Of a DNA stretch of 64,000 nucleotides, positions 18,868 to 28,171 are shown piece after piece; the first letter of the stretch is position 1; each line of letters opens with the position of its first letter. A program made the position numbers and the translations under genes. The notes below the pieces were generated by a model. The model had not been told where the DNA came from. It saw only the letters and a list, made by a program, of their open reading frames with translations, and searched no databases. The stretch covers positions 5,306,001 to 5,370,000 of the forward strand of contig NC_011772.1 in assembly GCF_000021305.1 (NCBI RefSeq). Direction: 5' to 3'. This stretch comes from Bacillus cereus G9842 (GTDB taxonomy: Bacteria; Bacillota; Bacilli; Bacillales; Bacillaceae_G).

Positions 18868-20614
18868 CTGGCTCTTCCTCCCCTACTTTTTTTGGAATAA
18901 TAAAGGTAATCTCCGTCCCTTTATTTAATTCACTTTCGATATGAAGCATCATTTCTTTCCCAAATAACCCAATAAGACGTTCATTAATATTATATAAAGC
19001 TGTTCCAGTCCCTTTCTTTGAAGAAACTACCATCTTTCCTAATTGTTCTAAACGTTCTTCCTCAATTCCCTGTCCATTATCTTTTACTTCAAAGTGAACC
19101 ATACCCTCTTTTTCAAAAACATGCACTTCCACTTCACACACTGGTTGCTTCTTCGGAAAAGCATGTCGCAATGCATTTTCAACCAATAGTTGAAGAACAA
19201 ATGGTGGTACTAAAGTTGTCTTTAGCTCATCCTCAATATACATCTTTACCTCATACTTATTTGGGAACCTTGCTTGTTCTAGTGATAAGTATGCCTGTAC
19301 ATGGTTTAATTCTTGTTCCAGTGGAATCAATAACTGACGTGCTCCTTGCAAATTACAACGGAAATACACGCTAAGCTGTAATAATAACTTCCTTGCTTTT
19401 TCTACATCTGTTCGGCATAAAGCTGATACTGTATTAATCGCATTAAATAAAAAGTGCGGGTTAATTTGCGCTTGTAATGCTTTTATCTCCGCATCTTGAA
19501 GTAATTTACTTTGCAACTCAGCTTCTCCTAACTCTAACTGCGTGGAGAATATTTTTGCTAACCCTTCTGCTAATTCTTCTTCAACGCGACTTAACTGGTT
19601 AGAATTTTTGAAATACAGTTTTAATGTCCCTATCGTATTTCCATGTGAAGTTAGTGGAATAACAATAGCGGCTTGTAAGGGACAGCCTTCATGTTGGCAA
19701 TTAATAACCTCACGTGATTTCGCCTTCATTATTTGCCCTGTATGTAAAACTTCTTTTGATAAACCAGTTATTAAACTATGTGAAGGAATATGGTGATCTG
19801 ATGCTAATCCAACGTGCGCTAATATTTTCTCTGTATCTGTTAAAGATACCGCATCTGTTCCTGTAAAGCGGTGAATAATTTGTGCCACATGCTTACACGA
19901 TTCTTCTGTTAAGCCTTGACGAAAATACGGTAACGTTTTATCAGCAATACGCAATACTTTATGAGTCTGAAGTGCTTTTGCATTCTCCTCCTGACGCAAA
20001 ATAGCTTGTATCATAGAAAGTAAAATAAAACTTCCAAAACTATTTACAAGAATCATCGGTATCGCTATTGTTTTCACAACGCTAATTCCATCCTCTATAA
20101 TTAATAAAATCATAAGCATTTCTAAAGATACGATAAAAATACTTAAAACTGCTGAAAACTTAGGAGTAATTGTACGGTTATATTTTTTGAAAATATATCC
20201 GATATAACCAGTTATAATCCCCGCTAAAATAGAAGAGATTGCGCAACTTAGCGCTGTCGTACCACCAAGCATATAACGATGAATACCAGCAATAAACCCT
20301 ACTCCAATCCCTACGATAGGGCCACCAAGTAAGCCGCTAATACCAACACCCATAATACGCGTATTCGCAATTGTACTTGACGAAGAAACACCTTGTAACC
20401 AATTTTCATTCATAATTGTATTTCCCGCTATTTCAATCCCAGTGTAATTGCTTACAATTGTAAATACCGAAAAAATACAAATAAGCTTAAGCTTATCTAC
20501 ATAGCCATCCTGTTTATGAAGGAGGCGCCTGAAAGTTTTAATATGAGAGAGTAAAAATCCTAAAATAACTATAAGTCCGACTCGTTCAATCATCATGAGT
20601 ACTAAATTTAGCAT
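18845..20614 (-). CDS. lytS: Sensor histidine kinase LytS
   Basis: The 589-residue protein has a 5TMR_LYT membrane sensor (about 1-190, six hydrophobic segments), a GAF-like domain (about 220-355), the His_kinase signature QAQINPHFLFNAINT near residue 375 with the phosphoacceptor His, and a C-terminal ATPase domain (NALRHAF, DNGQGI, GTALYNINERL). It forms a two-component system with LytR. In Bacillus the equivalent LytST system responds to external pyruvate; the stimulus here is inferred. Confidence 0.93.
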   Translation of the reverse strand: MLNLVLMMIERVGLIVILGFLLSHIKTFRRLLHKQDGYVDKLKLICIFSVFTIVSNYTGIEIAGNTIMNENWLQGVSSSSTIANTRIMGVGISGLLGGPIVGIGVGFIAGIHRYMLGGTTALSCAISSILAGIITGYIGYIFKKYNRTITPKFSAVLSIFIVSLEMLMILLIIEDGISVVKTIAIPMILVNSFGSFILLSMIQAILRQEENAKALQTHKVLRIADKTLPYFRQGLTEESCKHVAQIIHRFTGTDAVSLTDTEKILAHVGLASDHHIPSHSLITGLSKEVLHTGQIMKAKSREVINCQHEGCPLQAAIVIPLTSHGNTIGTLKLYFKNSNQLSRVEEELAEGLAKIFSTQLELGEAELQSKLLQDAEIKALQAQINPHFLFNAINTVSALCRTDVEKARKLLLQLSVYFRCNLQGARQLLIPLEQELNHVQAYLSLEQARFPNKYEVKMYIEDELKTTLVPPFVLQLLVENALRHAFPKKQPVCEVEVHVFEKEGMVHFEVKDNGQGIEEERLEQLGKMVVSSKKGTGTALYNINERLIGLFGKEMMLHIESELNKGTEITFIIPKKVGEEEPGVKSISS

Positions 20615-20729
20615 CTTTGATTCATTCCTTTTTATTTAGTTAGTTTTATTATGGGAAAATAATGAAGCCGACGTCAAGAAGAACGAAATGTTTTTTGAAA
20701 TATTTCACACATAATAACTTCCTCTTTAT

Positions 20730-20772
20730 TTGACAATCCAATAGAAGAGTGCTAAAAATAAAGTAATATAAT
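20730..20772 (+). promoter_or_regulatory. Promoter region of the MFS transporter leader
   Basis: TTGACA (20730-20735) is 17 bp from TAAAAA (20753-20758). A consensus TATAAT (20767-20772) without a good -35 is also present. The first choice starts the transcript upstream of the complete PyrR-like hairpin. Confidence 0.5.
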
Positions 20773-20776
20773 ACAG

Positions 20777-20895
20777 TCCTTTAACCCAACCCCGTGAGGT
20801 TGAGAAGGAAGTCGGAATACAATATACGTATGTTCTTTTTTGGGGATACGTATGCTTTTTTGGCCTTCTCATCATATCAGGTGAGAAGGCCTTTT
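20777..20895 (+). promoter_or_regulatory. PyrR-type RNA attenuator leader
   Basis: TCCTT (20777-20781) pairs with AAGGA (20805-20809), and CAACC (20787-20791) with GGTTG (20798-20802) around the hexaloop CCGTGA, matching the CNGNGA loop of PyrR-binding anti-antiterminators. TGAGAAGG (20801-20808) can instead pair with CCTTCTCA (20864-20871) as an antiterminator; the same octamer at 20882-20889 closes the terminator hairpin GGCCTTCTCA/TGAGAAGGCC (20862-20891) followed by TTTTG. This is the three-way architecture of B. subtilis pyr leaders, where UMP-bound PyrR promotes termination. Family assignment is from memory of the consensus. Confidence 0.75.
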
Positions 20896-20938
20896 GTTAT
20901 TCTTCCATAGCGACTGTAGAAAATAAGGAGGAGTAATA

Positions 20939-22237
20939 ATGAACGTCACTACTGATGTACAACAAACAACAGAGGAGACGAAAGCGAAAAGGTATAAAAC
21001 ATTATTTGGTTCTGCGCTAGGATATGCAGCAGAAGGTTTAGATATGTTGCTATTATCTTTCGTACTTGTCTATATTTTAAAAGAGTTTCACTTAAGTCCT
21101 GTTGAAGGTGGAAACTTAACATTAGCTACCACAATAGGGATGTTAATTGGTTCTTATTTATTTGGATTTATTGCTGATTTATTTGGCCGTATTCGTACAA
21201 TGGCCTTCACAATCTTACTGTTTTCACTAGCAACCGCACTCATTTATTTCGCAACAGACTACTGGCAATTATTAATTCTTCGCTTTTTAGTTGGAGTGGG
21301 AGTTGGTGGTGAATTCGGAATCGGAATGGCCATTGTAACAGAAACATGGTCTAAAGAAATGCGCGCTAAAGCGACATCTGTTGTTGCACTTGGATGGCAA
21401 TTTGGTGTACTGATTGCTTCACTCCTTCCAGCATTTATTGTCCCACACTTTGGATGGAGAGCCGTTTTCTTATTTGGATTAATTCCAGCTTTACTAGCTG
21501 TCTATGTCCGTAAAAGTTTAAGTGAACCGAAAATATGGGAGCAAAAACAACGCTACAAAAAGGAACTATTGCAAAAAGAAGCTACAGGTAAATTAACAAC
21601 TACTGAAGCAGAACAACTAAAACATATAAAAAAATTCCCACTTCGAAAATTATTTGCCAATAAAAAAGTAACAATCACAACAATCGGTCTTATTATTATG
21701 TCGTTTATCCAGAACTTCGGATATTACGGCATCTTCACATGGATGCCAACTATTTTAGCAAATAAATATAACTATACATTAGCAAAAGCGAGTGGCTGGA
21801 TGTTCATTTCTACCATCGGTATGCTAATTGGAATTGCAATCTTTGGTATTCTGGCTGATAAAATTGGTCGTCGTAAAACTTTTGCAATTTATTATATTGG
21901 TGGTACAGTATACTGTCTCATTTACTTCTTCTTATTCACAGATTCAACATTATTATTATGGGGAAGTGCATTGCTTGGATTCTTTGCAAATGGAATGATG
22001 GGAGGGTTTGGGGCAATTTTAGCTGAAAACTACCCTGCTGAAGCTCGCTCTACCGCAGAAAACTTTATTTTCGGTACAGGACGTGGGTTAGCTGGATTTG
22101 GGCCTGTTATTATCGGCTTACTCGCTACAGGCGGCAACCTGCTTGGAGCATTGTCCTTGATTTTTATCATCTATCCAATCGGGTTAATTACAATGCTAAT
22201 ATGTGTACCAGAAACAAAGGGAAAAGTATTAGATTAA
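20939..22237 (+). CDS. MFS transporter (AAHS/NiaP-like), probably pyrimidine-linked
   Basis: The 432-residue protein has 12 TM helices. The loop 2-3 motif is GFIADLFGRIRT (about 76-87), the TM4-5 segment is RFLVGVGVGGEFGIG (about 117-131), and the second-half repeat is GILADKIGRRKT. These features place it with aromatic-acid:H+ or nicotinate-type symporters. The ATG has an AAGGAGGAG site. The upstream PyrR-type attenuator suggests a substrate tied to pyrimidine synthesis; orotate or dihydroorotate would fit an aromatic/acid symporter, but this is inference. Confidence 0.82.
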   Translation: MNVTTDVQQTTEETKAKRYKTLFGSALGYAAEGLDMLLLSFVLVYILKEFHLSPVEGGNLTLATTIGMLIGSYLFGFIADLFGRIRTMAFTILLFSLATALIYFATDYWQLLILRFLVGVGVGGEFGIGMAIVTETWSKEMRAKATSVVALGWQFGVLIASLLPAFIVPHFGWRAVFLFGLIPALLAVYVRKSLSEPKIWEQKQRYKKELLQKEATGKLTTTEAEQLKHIKKFPLRKLFANKKVTITTIGLIIMSFIQNFGYYGIFTWMPTILANKYNYTLAKASGWMFISTIGMLIGIAIFGILADKIGRRKTFAIYYIGGTVYCLIYFFLFTDSTLLLWGSALLGFFANGMMGGFGAILAENYPAEARSTAENFIFGTGRGLAGFGPVIIGLLATGGNLLGALSLIFIIYPIGLITMLICVPETKGKVLD

Positions 22238-22285
22238 ACGTAAAAGAGGAAGCATCTTATTTAAGATGCTTCCTCTTTTACGTTT
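22236..22285. terminator. Long perfect bidirectional terminator
   Basis: A 24-bp perfect inverted repeat with a 2-base centre (22236-22259 and 22262-22285) separates the convergent MFS and BCCT genes. T and A flanks suit termination in both directions. Confidence 0.88.
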
Positions 22286-22289
22286 TTAT

Positions 22290-23858
22290 TTATTTTGATT
22301 TACTAGCCTTCTGAAATAAGAATGCAGTTTTATCTTCTTCTTTTACAATACCTTGTTTTAATGCTAATTCTCCCGCAACTTTAGGCGCTAACCATAGCAT
22401 TGGGAATAATAAAATTGATACCGGAACTGCCGTCACTACGATAAACGATTGTAGCGCATTAATACTTCCTTCACCCATATATAAAAGAATTGCTGCAACT
22501 GCTCCCATAATAAGCGACCAAAAAATTCGCAAACTAATTCTAGGATCTCCGTCTCCAGTCACTGCCATTGAAATGGAATACGCCATTGAATCTCCTGTTG
22601 TCACTACAAATAAAATTGTTAATAAAAGAAATGCTGGTCCAATAATATTAGAAAGTGGCAATTGCCCTGTAATTGCAATCATAGCTGCCGGCATACCAGA
22701 TTCACTTAATGCGTCCGAGATAGAACCAGGATTCATTAACTCATAAAACACACCTGATCCACCTAATATAGTAAACCAAAACGTTGTAATAATAGGTGCG
22801 ATAATTCCAATTGCAACGATGATTTCTCGAATCGTTCTCCCTCTTGAAATTCGACTCACTAAAATTGCCATCATTGGTCCGTATCCAATAAACCATCCCC
22901 AGAAAAAGATTGTCCAAGATCCTAACCAACTTGTATCACCACGGTATGTGCTCATCGGTATAAACTCACTTACATAAAATCCAAACGAAGAAACAAACGA
23001 ATCAATAATAAATCCACCTGGCCCAAATAGTAATATGAATGCCATTAACAAAATTGCTAATCTAACATTTAAATTACTTATAATTTGAATCCCTTTATCA
23101 ATACCTGTTACTGCCGATATGGTAGACACGGCCACTACACAAACAATAATTGCCAATTGAGTAGTAAACACATCAGAAATTCCAAATAATTCTTGTAATC
23201 CATAACTTGCTTGTAAACCTAAAAATCCAATGGGGCCAATTGTACCTGCAGCTACTGCAATAATTGCAGCTGCATCAATTATCGTTCCAAGCAGGCTCTT
23301 TCTTAATTTTTCCCCAAAAATAGGATATAAAAGCGTTCGAGGTTTTAGCGGCATACCTTTATGATAATGTCCATACATCATAACTACCGCACTAATTGTA
23401 CCTAAAATCGTCCATGCTAAAAATCCCCAATGCATATAACTTTGTGCTAAAGCAGGCATGACTGCTTCTTTCGTTCCAGCAGATATACCATCATGTATTG
23501 GTGGCACCGTCATCAAATGGTACATTGGCTCTGCTGCTGCCCAAAAAACGCCACCTCCGGCAAGTAATGTAGACATAATAATAGCAAGCCATTTTGCCGT
23601 ACTAATCTCAGGTTTTTCTAATCCCCCAAGTTTAACTCTCCCATATTTGGAGAACGCCATACACATCGCAACAATAAATGTACCTAATAATAAAACTTGC
23701 CAGAAGGCACCAAAATATTTAATTGAAAAAGCGAAACTGTTATTAATCGCACTCTCTACATAATCCTTGTTCAAAAAAACTGCAATTACAAATAATAAAA
23801 GTGAACCACCGCTAATAATAAATACAGGCCAATCAGTTTTTCGACTCTTCATCCTCAT
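22290..23858 (-). CDS. BCCT-family transporter (betaine/choline/carnitine type)
   Basis: The 522-residue protein has 12 TM helices and the BCCT signature region GSWTIFFWGWFIGYGPMMAILVSRISRGRT (about 312-341, shown by its W-F-F-W-G-W core and ISRGRT end). These permeases import compatible solutes such as glycine betaine with Na+. Start: ATG with AGGAGG 8 bases upstream. No osmoprotectant enzymes lie nearby, so the exact substrate is open. Confidence 0.9.
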   Translation of the reverse strand: MRMKSRKTDWPVFIISGGSLLLFVIAVFLNKDYVESAINNSFAFSIKYFGAFWQVLLLGTFIVAMCMAFSKYGRVKLGGLEKPEISTAKWLAIIMSTLLAGGGVFWAAAEPMYHLMTVPPIHDGISAGTKEAVMPALAQSYMHWGFLAWTILGTISAVVMMYGHYHKGMPLKPRTLLYPIFGEKLRKSLLGTIIDAAAIIAVAAGTIGPIGFLGLQASYGLQELFGISDVFTTQLAIIVCVVAVSTISAVTGIDKGIQIISNLNVRLAILLMAFILLFGPGGFIIDSFVSSFGFYVSEFIPMSTYRGDTSWLGSWTIFFWGWFIGYGPMMAILVSRISRGRTIREIIVAIGIIAPIITTFWFTILGGSGVFYELMNPGSISDALSESGMPAAMIAITGQLPLSNIIGPAFLLLTILFVVTTGDSMAYSISMAVTGDGDPRISLRIFWSLIMGAVAAILLYMGEGSINALQSFIVVTAVPVSILLFPMLWLAPKVAGELALKQGIVKEEDKTAFLFQKASKSK

Positions 23859-24217
23859 TTACAATTCCTCCTTCCTCAGCAATCTAAAAAAACAACTTTA
23901 TTATGTTTTATTGTTTAAACCCAAAACACAATAATTATATATGCATAACATTTTATCGACTTCCCACATACTTATGTTGTCCCTAAAAATATGCCAAATC
24001 CCTTATTAAAAAGAAAAAATCTCTTTCTCTTACATAAAAAAGCAAAACAAAAGACCTTATATTTCTATAAGGTCTTCGAAACAGAAATTTGATTATAACA
24101 TAAGGAACTCCTTGGTTCAAAAATCCTCTTCCAAAAATAACCGAGAGTAAAGGCTTCCATTTGCTACATAACAGTAATTAAAAAAATTATATTTTGCAGA
24201 AAAAACTGCACTAAATA
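23859..24217. other. Intergenic region between BCCT gene and nos
   Basis: It contains the BCCT promoter side, with AT-rich sequence and no consensus promoter I can assign, and the hairpin at 24052-24075. No ORF or RNA gene is evident in the rest. Confidence 0.5.
24052..24075 (-). terminator. Probable terminator downstream of nos
   Basis: AGACCTTATA pairs with TATAAGGTCT around a 4-base loop; read on the minus strand it is followed by TTTTG. It lies about 140 bp after the nos stop codon. Confidence 0.65.
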
Positions 24218-25288
24218 TTATTTATGAAAGAAATTTGGCTTCAAAATTTCATTCGGATACGGTTTGTGATAAATATGAGTGGTAGCTGGAGATAATGGTG
24301 GAATAAGCCACACCCAATTACCTGTTACAACACGACCACAAGCAGCTTCTTGCTTCTCAAATTGCTGAAATTGTTGTGCAGCAGTATGATGATCAACAAT
24401 ACTAACTCCTTGTTTTTTAAAAGAGTGTAGTACGGCAATATTCAACTCAATTAGCGCCTTATCCTTCCATAACGTACCGTTTCTCGATGTATCTAAATCC
24501 ATCATCTCCGCAACAGCCGGAAGTAAATTATAACGATCATGATCCGCTAAGTTGCGCGCCCCAATTTCTGTTCCCATATACCATCCATTGAACGGAGCAG
24601 CTGTATAAGAAATACCGCCAATTTCTAAGCACATATCCGAGATCATTGGAACCCCATACCATTTTGCTCCAAGTGATGAAATAGGGTATTCTGGGTGTTC
24701 AATTGGCACTTCTTTTACTTCTTTCCTCGGAATTTCTTTATATGTAGGCGCCTTCCCGTTTATAGAAAACACAAGTGGCAATACATCGAAATTCGTACCT
24801 TCTCCTTGCCAGCCAAGCTCCTGACAAAAGTCCGTAAATGTAGCGGAATGAGAGTCACCGATCACTCCCATTTCTGTTTTATATCCTGCATATCGAATCA
24901 ATTGGTGATTATAAATTCGTATATTATTTTCCTCACCTTGATATTGCTTAAAAATCGTAATGGTTGGTTTAACTTTCCCGTCGTTCGTTGCATATTTAAT
25001 ATGATGAATTAATGCATTATATACACCCTCTTCATCATTTACTTCGCGCGCATCTAATATGTGCATCTTACTCCAAAATAGTCTTCCAATACATCTATTA
25101 CTGTTACGCCATGCCATTCGTGAACCATGAACAAGTTCTTCAAATGTATGCTCATATGTCCCTGTCTTCTCTACCTCAATTTGAATTTCTTTTATACGTT
25201 CTTCTATCAATTGTTCTTTATGAAGCTCTTTATAACAAATCGTAATAAAATTACTTGCTTCCTCTATTAATTGTTTCGTTTCACTCAT
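24218..25288 (-). CDS. nos: Bacterial nitric oxide synthase (oxygenase domain only)
   Basis: The ATG at 25288 (MSETKQ) is 7 bases from an AAGGAG site; an upstream TTG is too close. The 356-residue protein is a stand-alone NOS oxygenase: the heme thiolate Cys lies in WRNSNRCIGRLFW (Cys near 65), the substrate region includes FNGWYMGTEIGARN and MDLDTSRNGTLWKD, and the C-terminal heme region is VTGNWVWLIPPLSP. It makes NO from arginine using reductases encoded elsewhere. It is divergent from a superoxide dismutase gene, in keeping with a role in oxidative stress protection known for Bacillus NOS. Confidence 0.95.
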   Translation of the reverse strand: MSETKQLIEEASNFITICYKELHKEQLIEERIKEIQIEVEKTGTYEHTFEELVHGSRMAWRNSNRCIGRLFWSKMHILDAREVNDEEGVYNALIHHIKYATNDGKVKPTITIFKQYQGEENNIRIYNHQLIRYAGYKTEMGVIGDSHSATFTDFCQELGWQGEGTNFDVLPLVFSINGKAPTYKEIPRKEVKEVPIEHPEYPISSLGAKWYGVPMISDMCLEIGGISYTAAPFNGWYMGTEIGARNLADHDRYNLLPAVAEMMDLDTSRNGTLWKDKALIELNIAVLHSFKKQGVSIVDHHTAAQQFQQFEKQEAACGRVVTGNWVWLIPPLSPATTHIYHKPYPNEILKPNFFHK

Positions 25289-25417
25289 AAACAATCTCCT
25301 TCTATTTCAACAAAACCCTGATACTTTACAGTATAAGCAAAAAGGATAGGAGTCACAAATGAAAGCGAGAGTGTTACTTTTATTGTAATATTTTTCAGAA
25401 AATTAACGAACTTACTA

Positions 25418-25446
25418 TTGACTTCCATAGAAAATGAGTGTATTTT
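25418..25446 (+). promoter_or_regulatory. Promoter of sodA2
   Basis: TTGACT (25418-25423) and TATTTT (25441-25446) have a 17-bp spacer and lie about 60 bp before the start codon. Confidence 0.5.
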
Positions 25447-25504
25447 TGACTCAGGTAAAGTTTTTTTACCTAGACCAACTTTTGAATAGAAAGGAGGGAA
25501 TGTT

Positions 25505-26131
25505 ATGTCTTCATTTCAATTGCCAAAGCTTTCATATGACTATGATGAACTAGAGCCACATATCGATAGCAATACACTTTCCATTCATCATGGAAAGCAC
25601 CATGCGACATACGTAAACAATTTAAATGCTACTTTAGAAAATTATACTGAATTACATAATAAATCTTTAGAAGAATTGCTATGTAATTTAGATGCTTTAC
25701 CGAAGGAAATTGTTACAGCTGTACGAAATAACGGTGGTGGTCACTATTGTCATAGTCTTTTTTGGGAAGTGATGAGCCCACGAGGTGGCGGTGAGCCTAA
25801 TGGAGACGTTGCAAAAGTAATTGATTATTATTTCAATACCTTTGACAACTTAAAAGATCAACTTTCCAAAGCAGCTATTAGTCGTTTTGGAAGTGGCTAT
25901 GGATGGCTTGTTCTTGACGGTGAGGAACTCTCTGTTATGAGTACACCAAATCAAGATACGCCTTTGCAAGAAGGAAAAATCCCCTTACTCGTAATTGATG
26001 TATGGGAACATGCTTATTATTTAAAGTATCAAAATCGGCGCCCCGAGTTTGTTACCAACTGGTGGCATACAGTAAACTGGGACCAAGTAAACGAGAAGTA
26101 TTTACAAGCAATTCAATCGCAAAAACATTAG
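25505..26131 (+). CDS. sodA2: Fe/Mn superoxide dismutase (SodA2 type)
   Basis: The 208-residue protein has the four metal ligands in their usual settings: His in IHHGKHHATYVNNL (near residue 28), His in GGGHYCHSLFW (near 82), and Asp and His in DVWEHAYYLKYQNRRPEF (near 163 and 167). The usual GHxNH is GHYCH here, as in the second SOD of the B. cereus group. The ATG has an AAAGGAGGG site. It converts superoxide to peroxide in the cytoplasm. Confidence 0.93.
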   Translation: MSSFQLPKLSYDYDELEPHIDSNTLSIHHGKHHATYVNNLNATLENYTELHNKSLEELLCNLDALPKEIVTAVRNNGGGHYCHSLFWEVMSPRGGGEPNGDVAKVIDYYFNTFDNLKDQLSKAAISRFGSGYGWLVLDGEELSVMSTPNQDTPLQEGKIPLLVIDVWEHAYYLKYQNRRPEFVTNWWHTVNWDQVNEKYLQAIQSQKH

Positions 26132-26187
26132 TCGTACGTATAAGGTAAATTTGGTAATGTAAAATCAGTATTGTCGAAATCCTCCAG

Positions 26188-26214
26188 AATCCCCCGGATT
26201 GCCACCGGGGGATT
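26188..26214 (+). terminator. Hairpin after sodA2
   Basis: AATCCCCCGG pairs with CCGGGGGATT around a 7-base loop. The T tail (TATGATT) is weak, but the stem is the most G+C-rich in this area. Confidence 0.65.
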
Positions 26215-26219
26215 TATGA

Positions 26220-27107
26220 TTACTTCATTGTATTTATATAATGTTTTAAAACATTTTTTATTTCTATTTTCAGCTCTCGGAACAAAAATCCAAATTCACG
26301 AGCCTTTCCATTATGTAACGTACAGTTAGTTACCTCATTATAAGGAGCTATATTTTCCCCAGCTTCCTGGATAAGTGCTTTTATTCCCGTCTTCTCTTCT
26401 ATGAAATGAATAATTTCTTCCGTAGAAACTGCCCCGTTACTACAGGCGTTAATTGGTCCTTTCACATTTTCCATTCCGCACCAAGCTAGAAACTCTCCTG
26501 CCTCTTTTTCATGTATAAATGACAAATTTCCATCTACATGATCCACAACGATAGGGTTTTGGTTCACAACACATTCAACGTAAAATTGTAACCTTTTCGT
26601 ATAATCATTTTCTCCAATAACAACTGGAAAACGCACTGCAACGACTGGGAATGTTGCATATTGAAATAAAACCGCTTCGGCTAATCGCTTTCCTTCACTA
26701 TAATTAAAATCATTCCTATCTCCATATGTAATTGCATATTCGTATGGATTAAAGTCCTCTTCTAACAAGCTTAATGCAGGTTCATAGACAGCCATTGAAG
26801 ATGTCATAATATACTTCTTCGTTTTTCCTTTCAAAACTTCACATACCATTTTCGCTGCATTTGAACTATAGCATAAATTATCGTATACAATATCATAACT
26901 TTTTCCTTCTAGACGCTCTTCTAGTAGTTTTCCATCTTCTCTATCGACAATTATTCTTTTTACTGCGTTACCAAAAGAATCTTCAGTAACTCCCCTCGTG
27001 GCAATTGTTACATCGTGTCCAGCTTGCAAAAGGTACTCTACTAAATGTTTACCAAAAAATCTTGTTCCTCCTAGCACCAACACTTTCTTCAATTTCATCA
27101 TCCCCAT
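26220..27107 (-). CDS. NAD-dependent epimerase/dehydratase (extended SDR)
   Basis: The 295-residue protein has a Rossmann motif GGTRFFGKHL near residues 13-22 and an SDR core with TSSMAVYEP and YSEGKRLAE (the YxxxK-like region near 157). The family includes sugar-nucleotide epimerases and mRNA-binding-type SDRs; the substrate is unknown. The start is uncertain: ATGs at 27107, 27101 and 27098 and a TTG at 27092 (giving MKKVLVLGG) are all in frame, and only a GGGG stretch could serve as ribosome site. The gene is monocistronic, convergent with sodA2. Confidence 0.75.
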   Translation of the reverse strand: MGMMKLKKVLVLGGTRFFGKHLVEYLLQAGHDVTIATRGVTEDSFGNAVKRIIVDREDGKLLEERLEGKSYDIVYDNLCYSSNAAKMVCEVLKGKTKKYIMTSSMAVYEPALSLLEEDFNPYEYAITYGDRNDFNYSEGKRLAEAVLFQYATFPVVAVRFPVVIGENDYTKRLQFYVECVVNQNPIVVDHVDGNLSFIHEKEAGEFLAWCGMENVKGPINACSNGAVSTEEIIHFIEEKTGIKALIQEAGENIAPYNEVTNCTLHNGKAREFGFLFRELKIEIKNVLKHYINTMK

Positions 27108-27158
27108 TTTTGCAATTTATAAAATACTACTTCTTTTATTATAAAAGGCTACTATAAA

Positions 27159-27194
27159 AAAAAGCATGAAATCAGTTTAACGATTCCATGCTTT
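27159..27194 (-). terminator. Terminator after the AmiS/UreI gene
   Basis: AAAAGCATG...ATC pairs with GAT...CATGCTTTT; on the minus strand a run of T residues follows. Confidence 0.8.
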
Positions 27195-27209
27195 TATGCA
27201 GATAATATA

Positions 27210-27800
27210 TTAACGGACTCTATATTTAAAAATACAATAACAAAAGTACAAAATAGAAATTACTGATACATAAACCCATAGTTCATATACAAATCCCTCT
27301 CCCCACACTCCCATAAAATAAAATAGTGAAGGTAAAGTCAATGTTACCCATGATTGTACGAAGGCGATTCGTCCGAGATATTGATTAATATTCTTTTTTT
27401 GTGTATTTAGCACAAAGAATAAGTACCAAAGTAATGCCCACATAAACCATGTTAACGCATTAACAACATCATGAAATTGAACAAATGAAACAACCATATA
27501 GAATAAGGCTATAATTGCTACCCAAATACAAAACCATCCTAGACCACTACTATCCATTCCCTTTATAAAAGTAACACCTACATATAAATAGGTTAATCCA
27601 AATAAGAAAGTAGCCGCATATGAATACACTGTCCAATTGCTTTGGTCAGAAATCATGATCAAATAAAACGGAATAATAATTTGTAGTGCACCCACAAATA
27701 AATTAAAAACACCCGCACTTTTCATCTCTGCTTTCCCTAATATAACAAGACTATTTAAAAATAAAGCTGCCCCTGAAAGTAATAATCCTACATAACCCAT
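27210..27800 (-). CDS. AmiS/UreI-family acid-activated urea/amide channel
   Basis: The 196-residue protein has six to seven TM helices and the family pattern MGYVGLLLSGAALFLNSLVILG at the start (first segment about 3-21), LFGLTYLYVGV (about 68-78) and ALTWFMWALLWYLFF (about 114-128). Family members pass urea or short-chain amides through the membrane. No urease or amidase gene is next to it here. An inverted repeat GTGTGAAA/TTTCACAC (27808-27832) puts the ribosome site in a hairpin loop, possibly affecting translation. Confidence 0.82.
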   Translation of the reverse strand: MGYVGLLLSGAALFLNSLVILGKAEMKSAGVFNLFVGALQIIIPFYLIMISDQSNWTVYSYAATFLFGLTYLYVGVTFIKGMDSSGLGWFCIWVAIIALFYMVVSFVQFHDVVNALTWFMWALLWYLFFVLNTQKKNINQYLGRIAFVQSWVTLTLPSLFYFMGVWGEGFVYELWVYVSVISILYFCYCIFKYRVR

Positions 27801-27890
27801 ATATACTCGTGTGAAAATCTTTACCTTTCACACTTTTAACCTCCCCACACTATAAAGTGATACTTATATTATTTTTCTTCCCATTTAAAA

Positions 27891-28073
27891 CTACATACAT
27901 AATTTTTCATCTGTATAAGTCAGACCTCCTACCTTAAAAAGGAGCGAACTTAAAACGCTTTCAATAATAAATAATCCTATCAAAACATGAACTAGGATTC
28001 CTTGATTATAAACGGACTCTAGCGATGATACAAGTGTTGGAATACATTTCAATAATACGCTTTCAATTTCCAT
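27891..28073 (-). CDS. Possible small membrane protein, hypothetical
   Basis: The 60-codon ORF has one hydrophobic stretch (GILVHVLIGLFIIESVLSSLLF, about 25-46). No good ribosome site is visible within 15 bases of its ATG, and I recognise no family. It lies 90 bp upstream of the AmiS gene on the same strand. It may be non-coding. Confidence 0.25.
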   Translation of the reverse strand: MEIESVLLKCIPTLVSSLESVYNQGILVHVLIGLFIIESVLSSLLFKVGGLTYTDEKLCM

Positions 28074-28171
28074 AAAAAATGAATAAAATAATACATTCCT
28101 CTATCTCATTCTACTACCTTCTAGCATAAGATATTGTAAAATCCTATCATTTTAAGAAAGGTTTGATATTT

